Below are positions 53,567 to 61,883 of a stretch of 64,000 bases of DNA, piece by piece. Within the stretch, counting starts at the first letter, position 1. The number at the start of each line of letters is the position of its first letter. Under the pieces are notes generated by a model. That model ran no database searches. It saw nothing but the letters and a program-made list of their open reading frames with translations, and was not told the origin of the DNA. This DNA comes from Bacteroidota bacterium. Its GTDB lineage: Bacteria; Bacteroidota; Bacteroidia; Bacteroidales; JAGONC01. The DNA is taken from assembly GCA_022711405.1 (NCBI GenBank), contig JAKLFC010000001.1, positions 390,899 through 454,898 of the forward strand, read 5' to 3'. Both the position numbers and the translations under genes were made by a program.

Positions 53567-53612
53567 TGAGAGGAGAGATGAGAGAGGAGAGAGGAGAGAT
53601 GAGAAAGGAGAT
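53567..53612. repeat. Purine-rich GAGAGGAGA simple repeat
   Basis: Imperfect repetition of agaggagagatgag on the plus strand lies between the nuo promoter and the DUF2007 gene end. It is a simple-sequence tract with no coding potential. Confidence 0.75.
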
Positions 53613-53625
53613 ATGGAACGAGAAA

Positions 53626-53874
53626 TTATTCTATATTTTCCTTTTGATACTCTTGAATGATGTTGAGGGCTTGTTCGTAGTGATTTTCGGTGACGTAGAT
53701 CAGGGCGGAGTCTTCCGGAGCGCCGGACGCCCATCCTGCTATAATGCTTTCTTCCAGCGTGTTGCGAAGCATAGCTTCAATGCCGTTCTCCTGAAGAAGT
53801 TCCATCAGATAGGTGGCTTCAACGATGGATCCGGTATAAACGCGTTTAATCCCAGCCTGCTCTTCCATAGACAT
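53626..53874 (-). CDS. DUF2007 putative signal-transducing protein
   Basis: The product is 82 residues from the ATG at 53872-53874; a TTG five codons upstream is less likely. The sequence IKRVYTGSIVEATYLMELLQENGIEAMLRN followed by ALIYVTENHYEQALNIIQEYQ is the DUF2007 ferredoxin-like fold, in which the two halves bracket a variable loop. The family is annotated as signal-transducing from domain context only. The gene is monocistronic. Confidence 0.85.
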   Translation of the reverse strand: MSMEEQAGIKRVYTGSIVEATYLMELLQENGIEAMLRNTLEESIIAGWASGAPEDSALIYVTENHYEQALNIIQEYQKENIE

Positions 53875-53991
53875 TTGTTTAATTTGCAAAATTAGGCAAA
53901 AAATACTAATTTTTATGCTTTAACCTGATAATTTTAGTATATTGCACAACTATAACGACCATTGGGATTGAGTCATTTAATCTCCATCGAA

Positions 53992-55422
53992 ATGAAAAAA
54001 GCATTACTGATCCTGACCGGCTTATGGTTAGCTTTCGGTTCAATGTCCCAGACCCTCGACCAGCAGGTCATTGCTACCGCCGGAAATTACAGTGAAGCAG
54101 GCGGGATATCACTTAGCTGGACGATGGGCGAATGTGTCATTGCCACTTTCGGGAACAATGATATCATCCTGACCCAGGGATTTCAGCAGCCCCTGATGAC
54201 ATTTACAGGTCAGTTGTTGCATATTCCGGAAGGATGGAGCGGGATTTCAAGCTGGGTAGATCCCACTGTGCCACTTGCTGAAGATATTTTCGAACCTGTC
54301 GTCGCCAATCTGGTGATCCTCCTCAATCCACTCGGTCAGGTGTTCTGGCCGGCCCAGGGTATTAATCAGATCGATCCACCGCCGGCAGAAGAGCCGGGCT
54401 GGGTGCCTCATCACGGCTATATCGTCAAAATGGACCAGGAAGCACTCATCCTTGTGGAAGGTCTAGCCGAATCCGACCTGTCAGTGAATCTCCCGGCCGG
54501 ATGGTACACGATTCCAATTCTTGCACAGAACACAGTGCCTTCCTCCAGTTTGTTCGGCCAGCTGGATCCCAACCTGGTGATCGTAAAGGAAATAGCTGGA
54601 AACCGGATCTGGTGGCCCGCCATGGGAGTGTTGTCACTAACCAGCATCGAACCCGGTAAATCCTACCAGATACTCCTGACCGCGACTGACGTGCTCGACT
54701 ATACAGCCTTCAACGCTCCTGCCCCTGTAGTCCCTTCGAACATTGAGCTGAACCAGCTTGCCAATAATACACCGTGGAATGATGTGATCTTCACCGGTAC
54801 CTCCCATACCATAGCCATTGATGAAAGTGCATGGGATCACCTGGCGGGAACAGGTTATGGTGACTATCTTGGCGTTTTCGACCAGAGCGGTCTTTGCAGC
54901 GGGATGATCATGTACTCCGGCAAAAGAGAACCCCTTTCCATTACCGCTTTTGGTGATGATTTGACCACCTCAGTCACGACGGAGGGTTTCATCCAGAACG
55001 AATACATGAGCTTCCGCCTTTACCGGCCCTCCACCCAGGAGGAATTTGTCATAACCGCCACCTTCGATCCAGACCTGCCCGATACAGATCGCTATCAAAT
55101 CAATGGTCTCTCGAAGATCACAGATATGATGATGATGGCGACAGATATCGGGGAGAATGGACTGGGTGATGTTGAAATTTATCCGAATCCGGCATGTGAC
55201 CGTGTGATGATCAAATGCATCGGCCATATTTCAGGGGATGCTGTCCTTTCGTTGTACAGCATGGGAAGCGGCAAGTTGATCAGGGAAGTTAAACCGGAAA
55301 AGAACATGACCGAGCTGGACATCAGCGGTCTAGCCCAGGGCGTGTATTTTATCAGGATTACCGATGGGCAGGATGTCATCATCAGGAAACTTGTCAAACA
55401 GTCAAACAGGATCAATGATTAA
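53992..55422 (+). CDS. T9SS-secreted protein with repeated domain and type A sorting signal
   Basis: The product is 476 residues from the ATG at 53992, which starts the signal peptide MKKALLILTGLWLAFGSMSQ; an ATG 30 nt earlier precedes it. Near the start, ISLSWTMGECVIATFGNND and LTQGFQQP are frequent in T9SS cargo. Residues about 245-355 contain a domain (HTIAIDESAWDHLAG, YLGVFDQSGLCSGMIMY, AFGDDLTTSVTTEGF, YMSFRLY) that is also present in the next gene. The last 75 residues (EIYPNPACDRVMIKC...GVYFIRITD) are a type A sorting domain. Function is unknown; it is likely exposed on the surface. Confidence 0.86.
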   Translation: MKKALLILTGLWLAFGSMSQTLDQQVIATAGNYSEAGGISLSWTMGECVIATFGNNDIILTQGFQQPLMTFTGQLLHIPEGWSGISSWVDPTVPLAEDIFEPVVANLVILLNPLGQVFWPAQGINQIDPPPAEEPGWVPHHGYIVKMDQEALILVEGLAESDLSVNLPAGWYTIPILAQNTVPSSSLFGQLDPNLVIVKEIAGNRIWWPAMGVLSLTSIEPGKSYQILLTATDVLDYTAFNAPAPVVPSNIELNQLANNTPWNDVIFTGTSHTIAIDESAWDHLAGTGYGDYLGVFDQSGLCSGMIMYSGKREPLSITAFGDDLTTSVTTEGFIQNEYMSFRLYRPSTQEEFVITATFDPDLPDTDRYQINGLSKITDMMMMATDIGENGLGDVEIYPNPACDRVMIKCIGHISGDAVLSLYSMGSGKLIREVKPEKNMTELDISGLAQGVYFIRITDGQDVIIRKLVKQSNRIND

Positions 55423-55432
55423 ATAAGGAGAA

Positions 55433-56095
55433 ATGACCATGAACATAAAGTCCTTTCATCTTCTTTTCAGCGTGCCGGCCATTATTTTCCTTTTGCCTTT
55501 TTCACTCAAAGCCCAATTGCCACCAGGATGGGAGTATACGCCATCCTATTCATCTCATGTTATTGTCATCCATCTCAGCGCCAATCCAACCCTAAACGGT
55601 GAACCGCTGAGCGCAGGGGATCATATCGGTGTATTTTATGATGATGCCGGTATATTGAAATGTGCCGGAGCTGTCATCTGGAACGGAACTTCCAATGTAT
55701 CGGTCAGCGCCTGGGGTGACGACACCTATGAGGCAGGAAAACAGGGCTTTTACGAAGACGATCTGATCCATTGGAAATTGTACCATTGGGCCACCTCTCA
55801 GGATGCCGATGCTGAAGCGACCTGGCAGATCGGTTGTACGGGCTGTAATTTCTGGGACGGTAACTGGCACGATTTCGGACTCTCAGCCCTCGCCTCGCTG
55901 GGAGCCACTACCACCGTACCGGGGGATGCCAACTGCGATGGCATCGTCAACGTGCTGGACATTATCACGATCGTGAACTATATCATGGGACTGAATCCTT
56001 CTCCCTTTTGCTTTGCCAATGCAGATACCAATGGCGATACGGCCATCTCTGTCCTTGACCTGATCATAACCGTCAATATCATTATGGGAGGATGA
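55433..56095 (+). CDS. Exported protein with a cargo-like domain and C-terminal dockerin-type repeat
   Basis: This 220-residue protein has a signal peptide (VPAIIFLLPFSLKA). Residues about 35-130 repeat the domain seen in the upstream gene (HVIVIHLSANPTLNGEPLSAGDHIGVFYDD, GDDTYEAGKQGFYEDD in order). Residues about 163-220 are a dockerin type I pair: GDANCDGIVNVLDIITIVNYI and ADTNGDTAISVLDLIITVNII, each with the Asp/Asn calcium loop and following helix. Dockerins bind cohesins in cellulosomes; in Bacteroidota they also occur alone as calcium-stabilised modules. There is no T9SS domain. It lies 10 nt after the T9SS cargo gene. Confidence 0.84.
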   Translation: MTMNIKSFHLLFSVPAIIFLLPFSLKAQLPPGWEYTPSYSSHVIVIHLSANPTLNGEPLSAGDHIGVFYDDAGILKCAGAVIWNGTSNVSVSAWGDDTYEAGKQGFYEDDLIHWKLYHWATSQDADAEATWQIGCTGCNFWDGNWHDFGLSALASLGATTTVPGDANCDGIVNVLDIITIVNYIMGLNPSPFCFANADTNGDTAISVLDLIITVNIIMGG

Positions 56096-56219
56096 TAACC
56101 TTTATTCATTTGAAAGAACTTCCGATTTTTATTAATTTGACGATTTTACTTGACTTTCGCTTTTATCGTCGTACATTTAACCTTTAATTCTTTTCTTTAC
56201 GCCTTTAACGTTTGCTGTC

Positions 56220-59200
56220 ATGAAAAAACATGTACAACAGATCATTTCCATCATGGGATGGATGATTCTCTTCATGAGTTTGCCATCAATCCTGCACGCC
56301 CAGGCACCGCAATCCTTTTCATACCAGGCCATTGTCAGGGACGCTGGCGGGAATCCGCTGGCCAGCCAGTTGGTTTCCATTCAAATGAAGCTTCATCAGG
56401 GAACAGAAACAGGAACTGTATTCTATTGCGAGACGCATCTGCTCACCACCAATCCATTGGGACTGGTCATGCTTGAAATCGGGCAGGGAACGGTCGTTTC
56501 AGGCAGTTTCCAAGCAATTGACTGGGGCAGCGGTCCTTATTTTCTTGAGCTGGAACTGGATCCTGCCGGCGGAACCGCTTTTATGCCGATGGGGACCACC
56601 CAGCTGGTATCGGTTCCGTATGCCCTGTACAGCGATAATGTTGCACGTATTCAGGATAATCCTGTTGCCCCGGCAACTCCCTCAGAGGGTCAGGTACTGC
56701 AGTGGGATGGATTGCAATGGTTACCATCAACGATATCAGAAGAAAGTGGAGGCTGGTCCCTTACCGGCAACAGTGGGACCGATCCTGAAGTGAATTTCCT
56801 GGGCACTACAGATAACCGGCCTCTTAAATTCCGGGTAAACAATCTGTCTGCAGGAGAGATCAATCCGGTCAATGACAATATGTTTTTCGGCAGGCAGGCA
56901 GGAGAAAATTCAACCGGCGCTCCCAATGTGGCTATCGGATCCTATGCTCTTCAATCGAATGTTGCGAATTCCCGCACCACTGCCATTGGTTACGGCGCTA
57001 TGTCCAACGCTGATGACAGGACGATCGGCAGAGAAACATACAATACTGCCGTAGGCTTTGAAGCATTGAAAGGTAGTTACCTTCCTGCAAATAATACTGG
57101 TTTGTTTAACACGGCCCTAGGCGATCGGGCGCTGTATGCAAACACGACCGGCGACAATAACACAGCCAGCGGAACCGGTTCTCTTTACTCCAACACAACC
57201 GGGCAAGAGAACACAGCCGTCGGAGCCGGGGCTCTTCATCGCAATACGGAAGGCTATAATAACACCGCTACCGGAACCTATGCTCTTTTCTTCAATACGA
57301 CTGGTCACAGAAACACCGCCATCGGAGAACAGGCACTGAATGGCAATAGAACAGGCAACGGTAACACTTCTACCGGTGTTGCTGCACTTGGTTGCAACAC
57401 GGAAGGCAATAGCAACACAGCCAGCGGTGAACAGGCACTATATTCCAATACGACCGGAAGCGTAAACACAGCCATTGGATCCGCTGCCCTTTATTCCAAT
57501 AAATCCAACAGCCGAAGCACTTCGGTGGGTGCTGGTGCTATGTTTTATGCTGATAACCGGACAGAGGGAAGAGACACATATAATACTGCGATAGGCTATG
57601 AAGCATTGAAAGGCAGCAGTACGCCTGCGAACAATACTGGCCAGTACAATACAGCTATAGGAGACCAGGCGCTTTATTCCAATACTACCGGCCACTCCAA
57701 CGTAGCTGTCGGTGTAAGTGCTTTATACAGCAACACTACCAGAAACAATCTTATCGCTATCGGAGACAGTGCACTGTATAATAATGGACTTGGTGCGACT
57801 TACAACGATGATGCAGCTGCTAATACGGCGGTCGGATACAAAGCACTCTATTCCAACACGACTGGCGGCAATAATACTGCCAGTGGATTCCAGGCACTTT
57901 CCTCCAACACTTCAGGCGATCAAAACACCGCCATTGGAACCTCGGCACTACGTAACAACATAAGTGGATTTAATAACACATCCAGTGGATATTATGCACT
58001 TTATTCGAACACAACAGGGGTAGGTAATACTGCCAGCGGACGTTCTGCGCTTGCTTTCACAACGACAGGTAACAATAATACCGCTAACGGACTGCAAGCT
58101 CTTTATTCAAATACAACAGGATCTAGTAATACTGCTATTGGGATTGATGCACTTCATTCCAATACGTTGGGCCATTCGAATGTAGCTATCGGATCGGGAG
58201 CTTTATACAAAATCACTACCAGTAGCAACCTGGTTGCTATTGGTGACAGTGCATTATATAACACTTATATTGCAGGTGCAATAGCGAGTACGGCCATTGG
58301 TTCTAAGGCGCTCTATTCCAATACGTCCGGCAGCAATAATACTGCCAACGGAGACCATGTATTATATTCCAACACAACCGGCAGCGATAACACAGCAAGT
58401 GGAGTTGGTGCACTTTACTCCAATACTGTCGGCAGCCATAATGCGGTCTTTGGAATCCATGCATTGAAAAACAATACGACAGGCAGCTATAACACTGGTT
58501 GCGGAAAGGAAGCACTTTATGCGAATCAAGCTAATAGCCGCAGCACAGCAATAGGTTACCACGCTATGTTCAATGCTGATAACAGGATATCTGGTGCTAG
58601 AGAAACATTCAATACTGCTGTGGGGTATGAAGCATTAACTGGTGGCAGTATACCTGCAAACAATACAGGTCAATGTAATACAGCCGTGGGCGACCAGGCG
58701 CTGTATGCAAACACTACAGGCGACAATAACACAGCTGTTGGATGGCATGCTGGAGTCCTCAATCAGACAGGATATGGCAATACTTTCATTGGGGTTAATG
58801 CTTATTCTGAATATGAGAATGCGATCAACTCCACCGCTATAGGTCACAATACCGTGACCTATTCTAATAATGTTAGAATAGGCCACATTGGAATAGACAA
58901 GATCGGAGGGTACTCAGCTTGGTATCACTTCTATCCGAATGTCAGGTATATGAAGAGTATACGTGAGGATGTCCCTGGACTCGCATTTATCAAGCAACTC
59001 AAGCCAATCACCTTCATACTGGATATGACCTCCCTGAACACAGACATCCAAAAGAATAGATCCACTAAATTAGGAGAAGGTGAGGAACTCCTGGTGGAAT
59101 CACCTGAGGAAATAAAATGCAGAGAAGCAAAGGAAAAAATCGTGTACACCGGTTTTTTAGCTCAGGAAGTAGAAGAAGCTGCAAAGAAGATTGGTTATAC

Positions 59201-59384
59201 CTTCAGCGGGGTGGCGGTACCACATAACCAGAGTGATAATTATGGCCTTGCATATTCCGAGTTTGTGGTTCCCCTAGTCAAAGCCGTGCAGGAGCAGCAG
59301 GCGATGATCGAGGAGCTGCTGAGAACCGTTGAAACACTGGAAGTCAAGGTAAATCAATTAATGAACGATCAGACACGTAAATGA
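56220..59384 (+). CDS. Large repeat protein with C-terminal intramolecular chaperone (peptidase S74-like) domain
   Basis: This 1054-residue exported protein has a signal peptide (about 1-27). The N-terminal domain (30-145: SFSYQAIVRDAGGNPLASQLVSIQM, YFLELELDPAGG in order) is typical of Bacteroidota tail-fibre-like surface proteins. About residues 225-865 consist of more than 25 units of roughly 22-24 residues of the form NTAxGxxALYSNTTGxx, expected to form a left-handed beta-roll trimer as in YadA or Hep_Hag heads. The end (YMKSIREDVPGLAFIKQLKPITF, GFLAQEVEEAAKKIG, then a VVPLVKAVQEQQAMIEELL coiled coil) is the endosialidase-type chaperone domain. The usual Ser-Asp before the RxxK segment reads Pro-Asn, so self-cleavage may be lost. 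Confidence 0.88.
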   Translation: MKKHVQQIISIMGWMILFMSLPSILHAQAPQSFSYQAIVRDAGGNPLASQLVSIQMKLHQGTETGTVFYCETHLLTTNPLGLVMLEIGQGTVVSGSFQAIDWGSGPYFLELELDPAGGTAFMPMGTTQLVSVPYALYSDNVARIQDNPVAPATPSEGQVLQWDGLQWLPSTISEESGGWSLTGNSGTDPEVNFLGTTDNRPLKFRVNNLSAGEINPVNDNMFFGRQAGENSTGAPNVAIGSYALQSNVANSRTTAIGYGAMSNADDRTIGRETYNTAVGFEALKGSYLPANNTGLFNTALGDRALYANTTGDNNTASGTGSLYSNTTGQENTAVGAGALHRNTEGYNNTATGTYALFFNTTGHRNTAIGEQALNGNRTGNGNTSTGVAALGCNTEGNSNTASGEQALYSNTTGSVNTAIGSAALYSNKSNSRSTSVGAGAMFYADNRTEGRDTYNTAIGYEALKGSSTPANNTGQYNTAIGDQALYSNTTGHSNVAVGVSALYSNTTRNNLIAIGDSALYNNGLGATYNDDAAANTAVGYKALYSNTTGGNNTASGFQALSSNTSGDQNTAIGTSALRNNISGFNNTSSGYYALYSNTTGVGNTASGRSALAFTTTGNNNTANGLQALYSNTTGSSNTAIGIDALHSNTLGHSNVAIGSGALYKITTSSNLVAIGDSALYNTYIAGAIASTAIGSKALYSNTSGSNNTANGDHVLYSNTTGSDNTASGVGALYSNTVGSHNAVFGIHALKNNTTGSYNTGCGKEALYANQANSRSTAIGYHAMFNADNRISGARETFNTAVGYEALTGGSIPANNTGQCNTAVGDQALYANTTGDNNTAVGWHAGVLNQTGYGNTFIGVNAYSEYENAINSTAIGHNTVTYSNNVRIGHIGIDKIGGYSAWYHFYPNVRYMKSIREDVPGLAFIKQLKPITFILDMTSLNTDIQKNRSTKLGEGEELLVESPEEIKCREAKEKIVYTGFLAQEVEEAAKKIGYTFSGVAVPHNQSDNYGLAYSEFVVPLVKAVQEQQAMIEELLRTVETLEVKVNQLMNDQTRK
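56961..58770 (+). repeat. Intragenic tandem repeats of 60-72 nt
   Basis: These are DNA repeats behind the NTAxG...SNTTG protein units. Three copies of a longer module (starting near 56965, 57505 and 58530, encoding NSR(T/S)T...AM...NADxR...ET(Y/F)NTA...PANNTG) divide the array. DNA copies have diverged more than the protein, which indicates old duplication under selection. Confidence 0.8.
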
Positions 59385-59620
59385 AGATCAAAGAGCAGAG
59401 AGTAAAAAGCAAAAATTAAAAGTGATTTTTACTCATAGCAGGAACAGTTTTGCTTTTTGAAATTTGCTTTTTGCTCTTTGATCTTATAATCCGTTCATCA
59501 GGTCGACAGGATACAGGATACGGGATACTGGATACTGGATGCGGGAGGAGGAATACAGTTTGGAATTTGGATATTGGAATTTGCTTGGACCTTGGATCAT
59601 GGAATTTGGAATTTGCGATA
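59384..59620. repeat. Composite phrase-repeat spacer with inverted ends
   Basis: aagatcaaagagca (59384-59397) is the exact inverse of 59472-59485. Inside, aaaaagcaaaa and ttttgcttttt also pair. Then follow ggatactggatactgg-type units (about 59503-59540) and ggaatttgg-type units (59555-59620). The spacer lies between two convergent genes and has no coding potential. Confidence 0.65.
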
Positions 59621-59621
59621 G

Positions 59622-60380
59622 CTAGAACTCCGACACATCATAGTACTTCCCGATCGGCATGATGTACAAGGGCTCTTCCTCTTCGGGCAGTTGCATCACT
59701 TTCCGTACGGCTTCATCCTCGAAAGCACCGATGGCACAGGTCCCCAGGTGCAGCGCTTCGGCCTGGAGATAAACGTTCTCGGCTGAATGCCCCAGGTCCA
59801 TGCACACATATCGCTCTCTCCCCCGGTCGCCGTACCTATCCGTTGTCCTGCTGTAGACCGCACTGTAAAACAAACATGCCGGGGCCTCGCTGATCATCTC
59901 CTGATTCAGCGCAGCAACAGCCAGCTCCTGTTTGATATCCCTTTCGATGACCCTTGATATTTTATGCTCCCTTGAATCATACCTGTATACTCCCGGTTCG
60001 ATGCCCCTGACGTTGCCGACAAGCGCGTAGATCTCAAGGGGGTACCGCGCACCGGCTGAGGGAGCGGTCCTGAGCCCTCCACGGGTCTGCGGATAACCCT
60101 GCAGAGGCTTGCTGATCCCATAGGCGGCCCATAGAACCTGCGACAGTTCCTCGGCCGTAAGGGCATCGTTCATATAGGACCGGTGGGAACGCCTGTGATT
60201 GATGGCTGTCTCCACCGAGGTGCTCCCTTCCACCCGGGGCGAAGGAAGAACATAGGTCAGTTGTGGATTTTCTATCATGGTAAGATCATTTTGTACTTCC
60301 GGTGTCTGTACCTTTTGGGTGCATCCAAAACCTATAATCAACGGAAGAAGCATCAGAAAACTTCGTTTAACAAGTTTCAT
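59622..60380 (-). CDS. SagB/ThcOx-type nitroreductase-fold lipoprotein
   Basis: This 252-residue protein has a lipobox GFGC at residues 17-20. The SagB-type nitroreductase pattern is present: TAINHRRSHRSYMNDALTAEELSQVLWAAYG in two segments, then TAPSAGARYPLEIYALV, YDSREHKI, CMDLGHSAENVYLQAEALHLGTCAIGAF in parts and EPLYIMPIGKYYD. SagB in toxin clusters oxidises azolines with FMN. Exported single-gene versions in Bacteroidota have no known substrate and no peptide precursor is seen here. It is monocistronic. Confidence 0.87.
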   Translation of the reverse strand: MKLVKRSFLMLLPLIIGFGCTQKVQTPEVQNDLTMIENPQLTYVLPSPRVEGSTSVETAINHRRSHRSYMNDALTAEELSQVLWAAYGISKPLQGYPQTRGGLRTAPSAGARYPLEIYALVGNVRGIEPGVYRYDSREHKISRVIERDIKQELAVAALNQEMISEAPACLFYSAVYSRTTDRYGDRGRERYVCMDLGHSAENVYLQAEALHLGTCAIGAFEDEAVRKVMQLPEEEEPLYIMPIGKYYDVSEF

Positions 60381-60436
60381 TTCGGTTCAGTTTGTTGTTA
60401 AGTTGCACATAATGACAATTACTTTTACCAGTAAAA

Positions 60437-60513
60437 TCAAAGAGCAAATATCAAAGAGCAAATATCAGAAGTACTTTTGATATTTGAAATTTACTTTTTG
60501 CTTTTTGATCTTC
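60437..60513. repeat. ATCAAAGAGCAAAT phrase repeat with near-perfect palindrome
   Basis: Tandem atcaaagagcaaat units are followed by their inverse. The centre, 60459-60486 (caaatatca ... tgatatttg around aagtactt), is a 28-nt palindrome with one mismatched pair. Confidence 0.65.
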
Positions 60514-60586
60514 AGATCGGTCCTATGTTCAGCAGAGATCCTTATCAGTGTTGAATTTGACATTCTGATGATGAGAATCTGATCCA

Positions 60587-61613
60587 TCACTCTCCCCACG
60601 AGATGCTCCTGTCGGTCACCCCAGCGGCAGACGTGATTTGAGTAAGGCCTGTACGGTCGGTTTTGATCGTGTAAATATGCGAACCGACGTCCTGGCCATC
60701 CGGTCTGGTAAATGCGATCTGCGATCCATCGGGTGACCAGCACAGGGAATAACTCTTATCGCCCAGCCACATCTGGTTTCCTGTTGCAGGCATAGTGACC
60801 AGTGTATCCGCATTGGTGCCGTCGGGGGCGTACAGCACCACTGCCAATGACTGGACAGCACCACTATCCCATTGGAGTTCCAGCACTGCCAGCTGGTCGC
60901 CTTCGGGCGACCAGGCAGCGCTATAATGATGGTAATCCAGTGTTGATTCAATGATGTACGTTCTGTTTGATCCATCCTGATCAAAGGTGAAGATGCCATA
61001 AAAAGAAGATACTGCTATTTTGCCGCTGGAAGAGACGGAAATGGAGCCGTCCTGGGGTGAGGGATCGAAAACAGGATCCAATGCAGAGAAATTAATGAGC
61101 AGCTCGCGATCCGGAGGATCCTGGGCAGGGGATTGCCGGTAAATACCGGTCACAACTGTCGAAATGGATGGCAAGGTAAAGGATCTTGCTGCCGGTTGGA
61201 TTCCAGCAGGGGATGTGTTCCTGGCCGGGGATATTGGAAATCCGTTCACGGTAAGCGCCATCAATGCCCATGATATAGACGTCGTAAGCAGTTTCATCGT
61301 TAGTATAGGTCGTGAAGACAATTTTCTGTCCGTCCGGTGAAACAGCCGGGCCGTCCAGATCCCCGTCGCTGATGCCCCATGCCTTTTGTTGAGATACATC
61401 GAGGACGTAGATGCCGCTGTACGCATTATCCATTGGGCCGATACGTTGAAAGACTAGTTTTCCCTCGCCCAGCGTATCATAAGGAATCACGTCGGATAGC
61501 GGTGGGAAGGTGGGTATGACGGGCTCCTCATCGGGTGGATCCTTGCAGGATGAGATCAGCAATACGGGAAACAGAAAGAACAGGAATGCTATGCAATTGG
61601 CAGATCTACGCAT
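60587..61613 (-). pseudogene. TolB-like propeller lipoprotein, interrupted by a frameshift
   Basis: The N-terminal part from the ATG at 61611-61613 has a lipoprotein signal (FLFPVLLISSC) and propeller blades: GIYVLDVSQQKAWGISDGDLDGPAVSPDGQKIVF (two strands) and WNPTGSKILYL. At about 61160-61185 the reading frame changes. The next frame continues the same fold (STVVTGIYRQSP, WSPEGDQLAVLELQW, SLCWSPDGSQIAFTRPDGQ, DRTGLTQITSAAG) to the stop at 60587. Read together they give a roughly 340-residue PD40/WD40-like lipoprotein. Either the gene is broken or the assembly has a one-base error; downstream codons show no decay. Confidence 0.78.
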
Positions 61614-61661
61614 GTCGCATCGTCCTATGGAACCAATGATGAATTTACCCTTTATCTCAAA

Positions 61662-61669
61662 CAAATATA
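61662..61669 (-). promoter_or_regulatory. Candidate -7 box of the propeller lipoprotein gene
   Basis: The minus strand reads TATATTTG, an exact TAnnTTTG match, 48 nt before the ATG at 61613. Confidence 0.4.
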
Positions 61670-61779
61670 ATTTAAAATACCATGTATCCATGACCCATCA
61701 GGTATAAATTGTAGGCAATTGATCCGGATCCGTAAGATAGCTGATCCCATCATGTTTCTTCCTTCATTCGCAGCTATTT

Positions 61780-61803
61780 TGTCCGGATAAATCTATCCGG
61801 ACA
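61780..61803. promoter_or_regulatory. Perfect 10-bp inverted repeat between divergent genes
   Basis: tgtccggata-aatc-tatccggaca forms a perfect stem with a 4-nt loop, followed by tattttt. It lies 81 nt upstream of the ATG at 61884 and between two divergently transcribed genes, so it is more likely an operator or leader hairpin than a terminator. Confidence 0.5.
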
Positions 61804-61883
61804 TATTTTTCCATTATTTTCGTTAACGGAATCGGCATTCTACTGTAATTTAGCGGTCATTAATCACAAATTCTGATCATATC

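Noticed and set aside
53567..53612. GA-rich tract as a possible regulatory polypurine element of the nuo operon
   Set aside because: It lies upstream of the -7 box by 80 nt but has no symmetry or known binding motif. A simple-sequence tract explains it.
57100..58770. Possible CRISPR-like direct repeats
   Set aside because: Repeats are inside a continuous 1054-codon gene, are degenerate and have no unique spacers of constant length. They encode a beta-roll.
59622..60380. SagB-like protein as part of a thiazole/oxazole peptide toxin cluster
   Set aside because: No SagC/SagD cyclodehydratase or precursor peptide is nearby and the protein is a predicted lipoprotein.
61780..61803. Palindrome as a terminator
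   Set aside because: No rightward gene ends within reach and the leftward gene starts downstream of it, so a terminator would have nothing to end.
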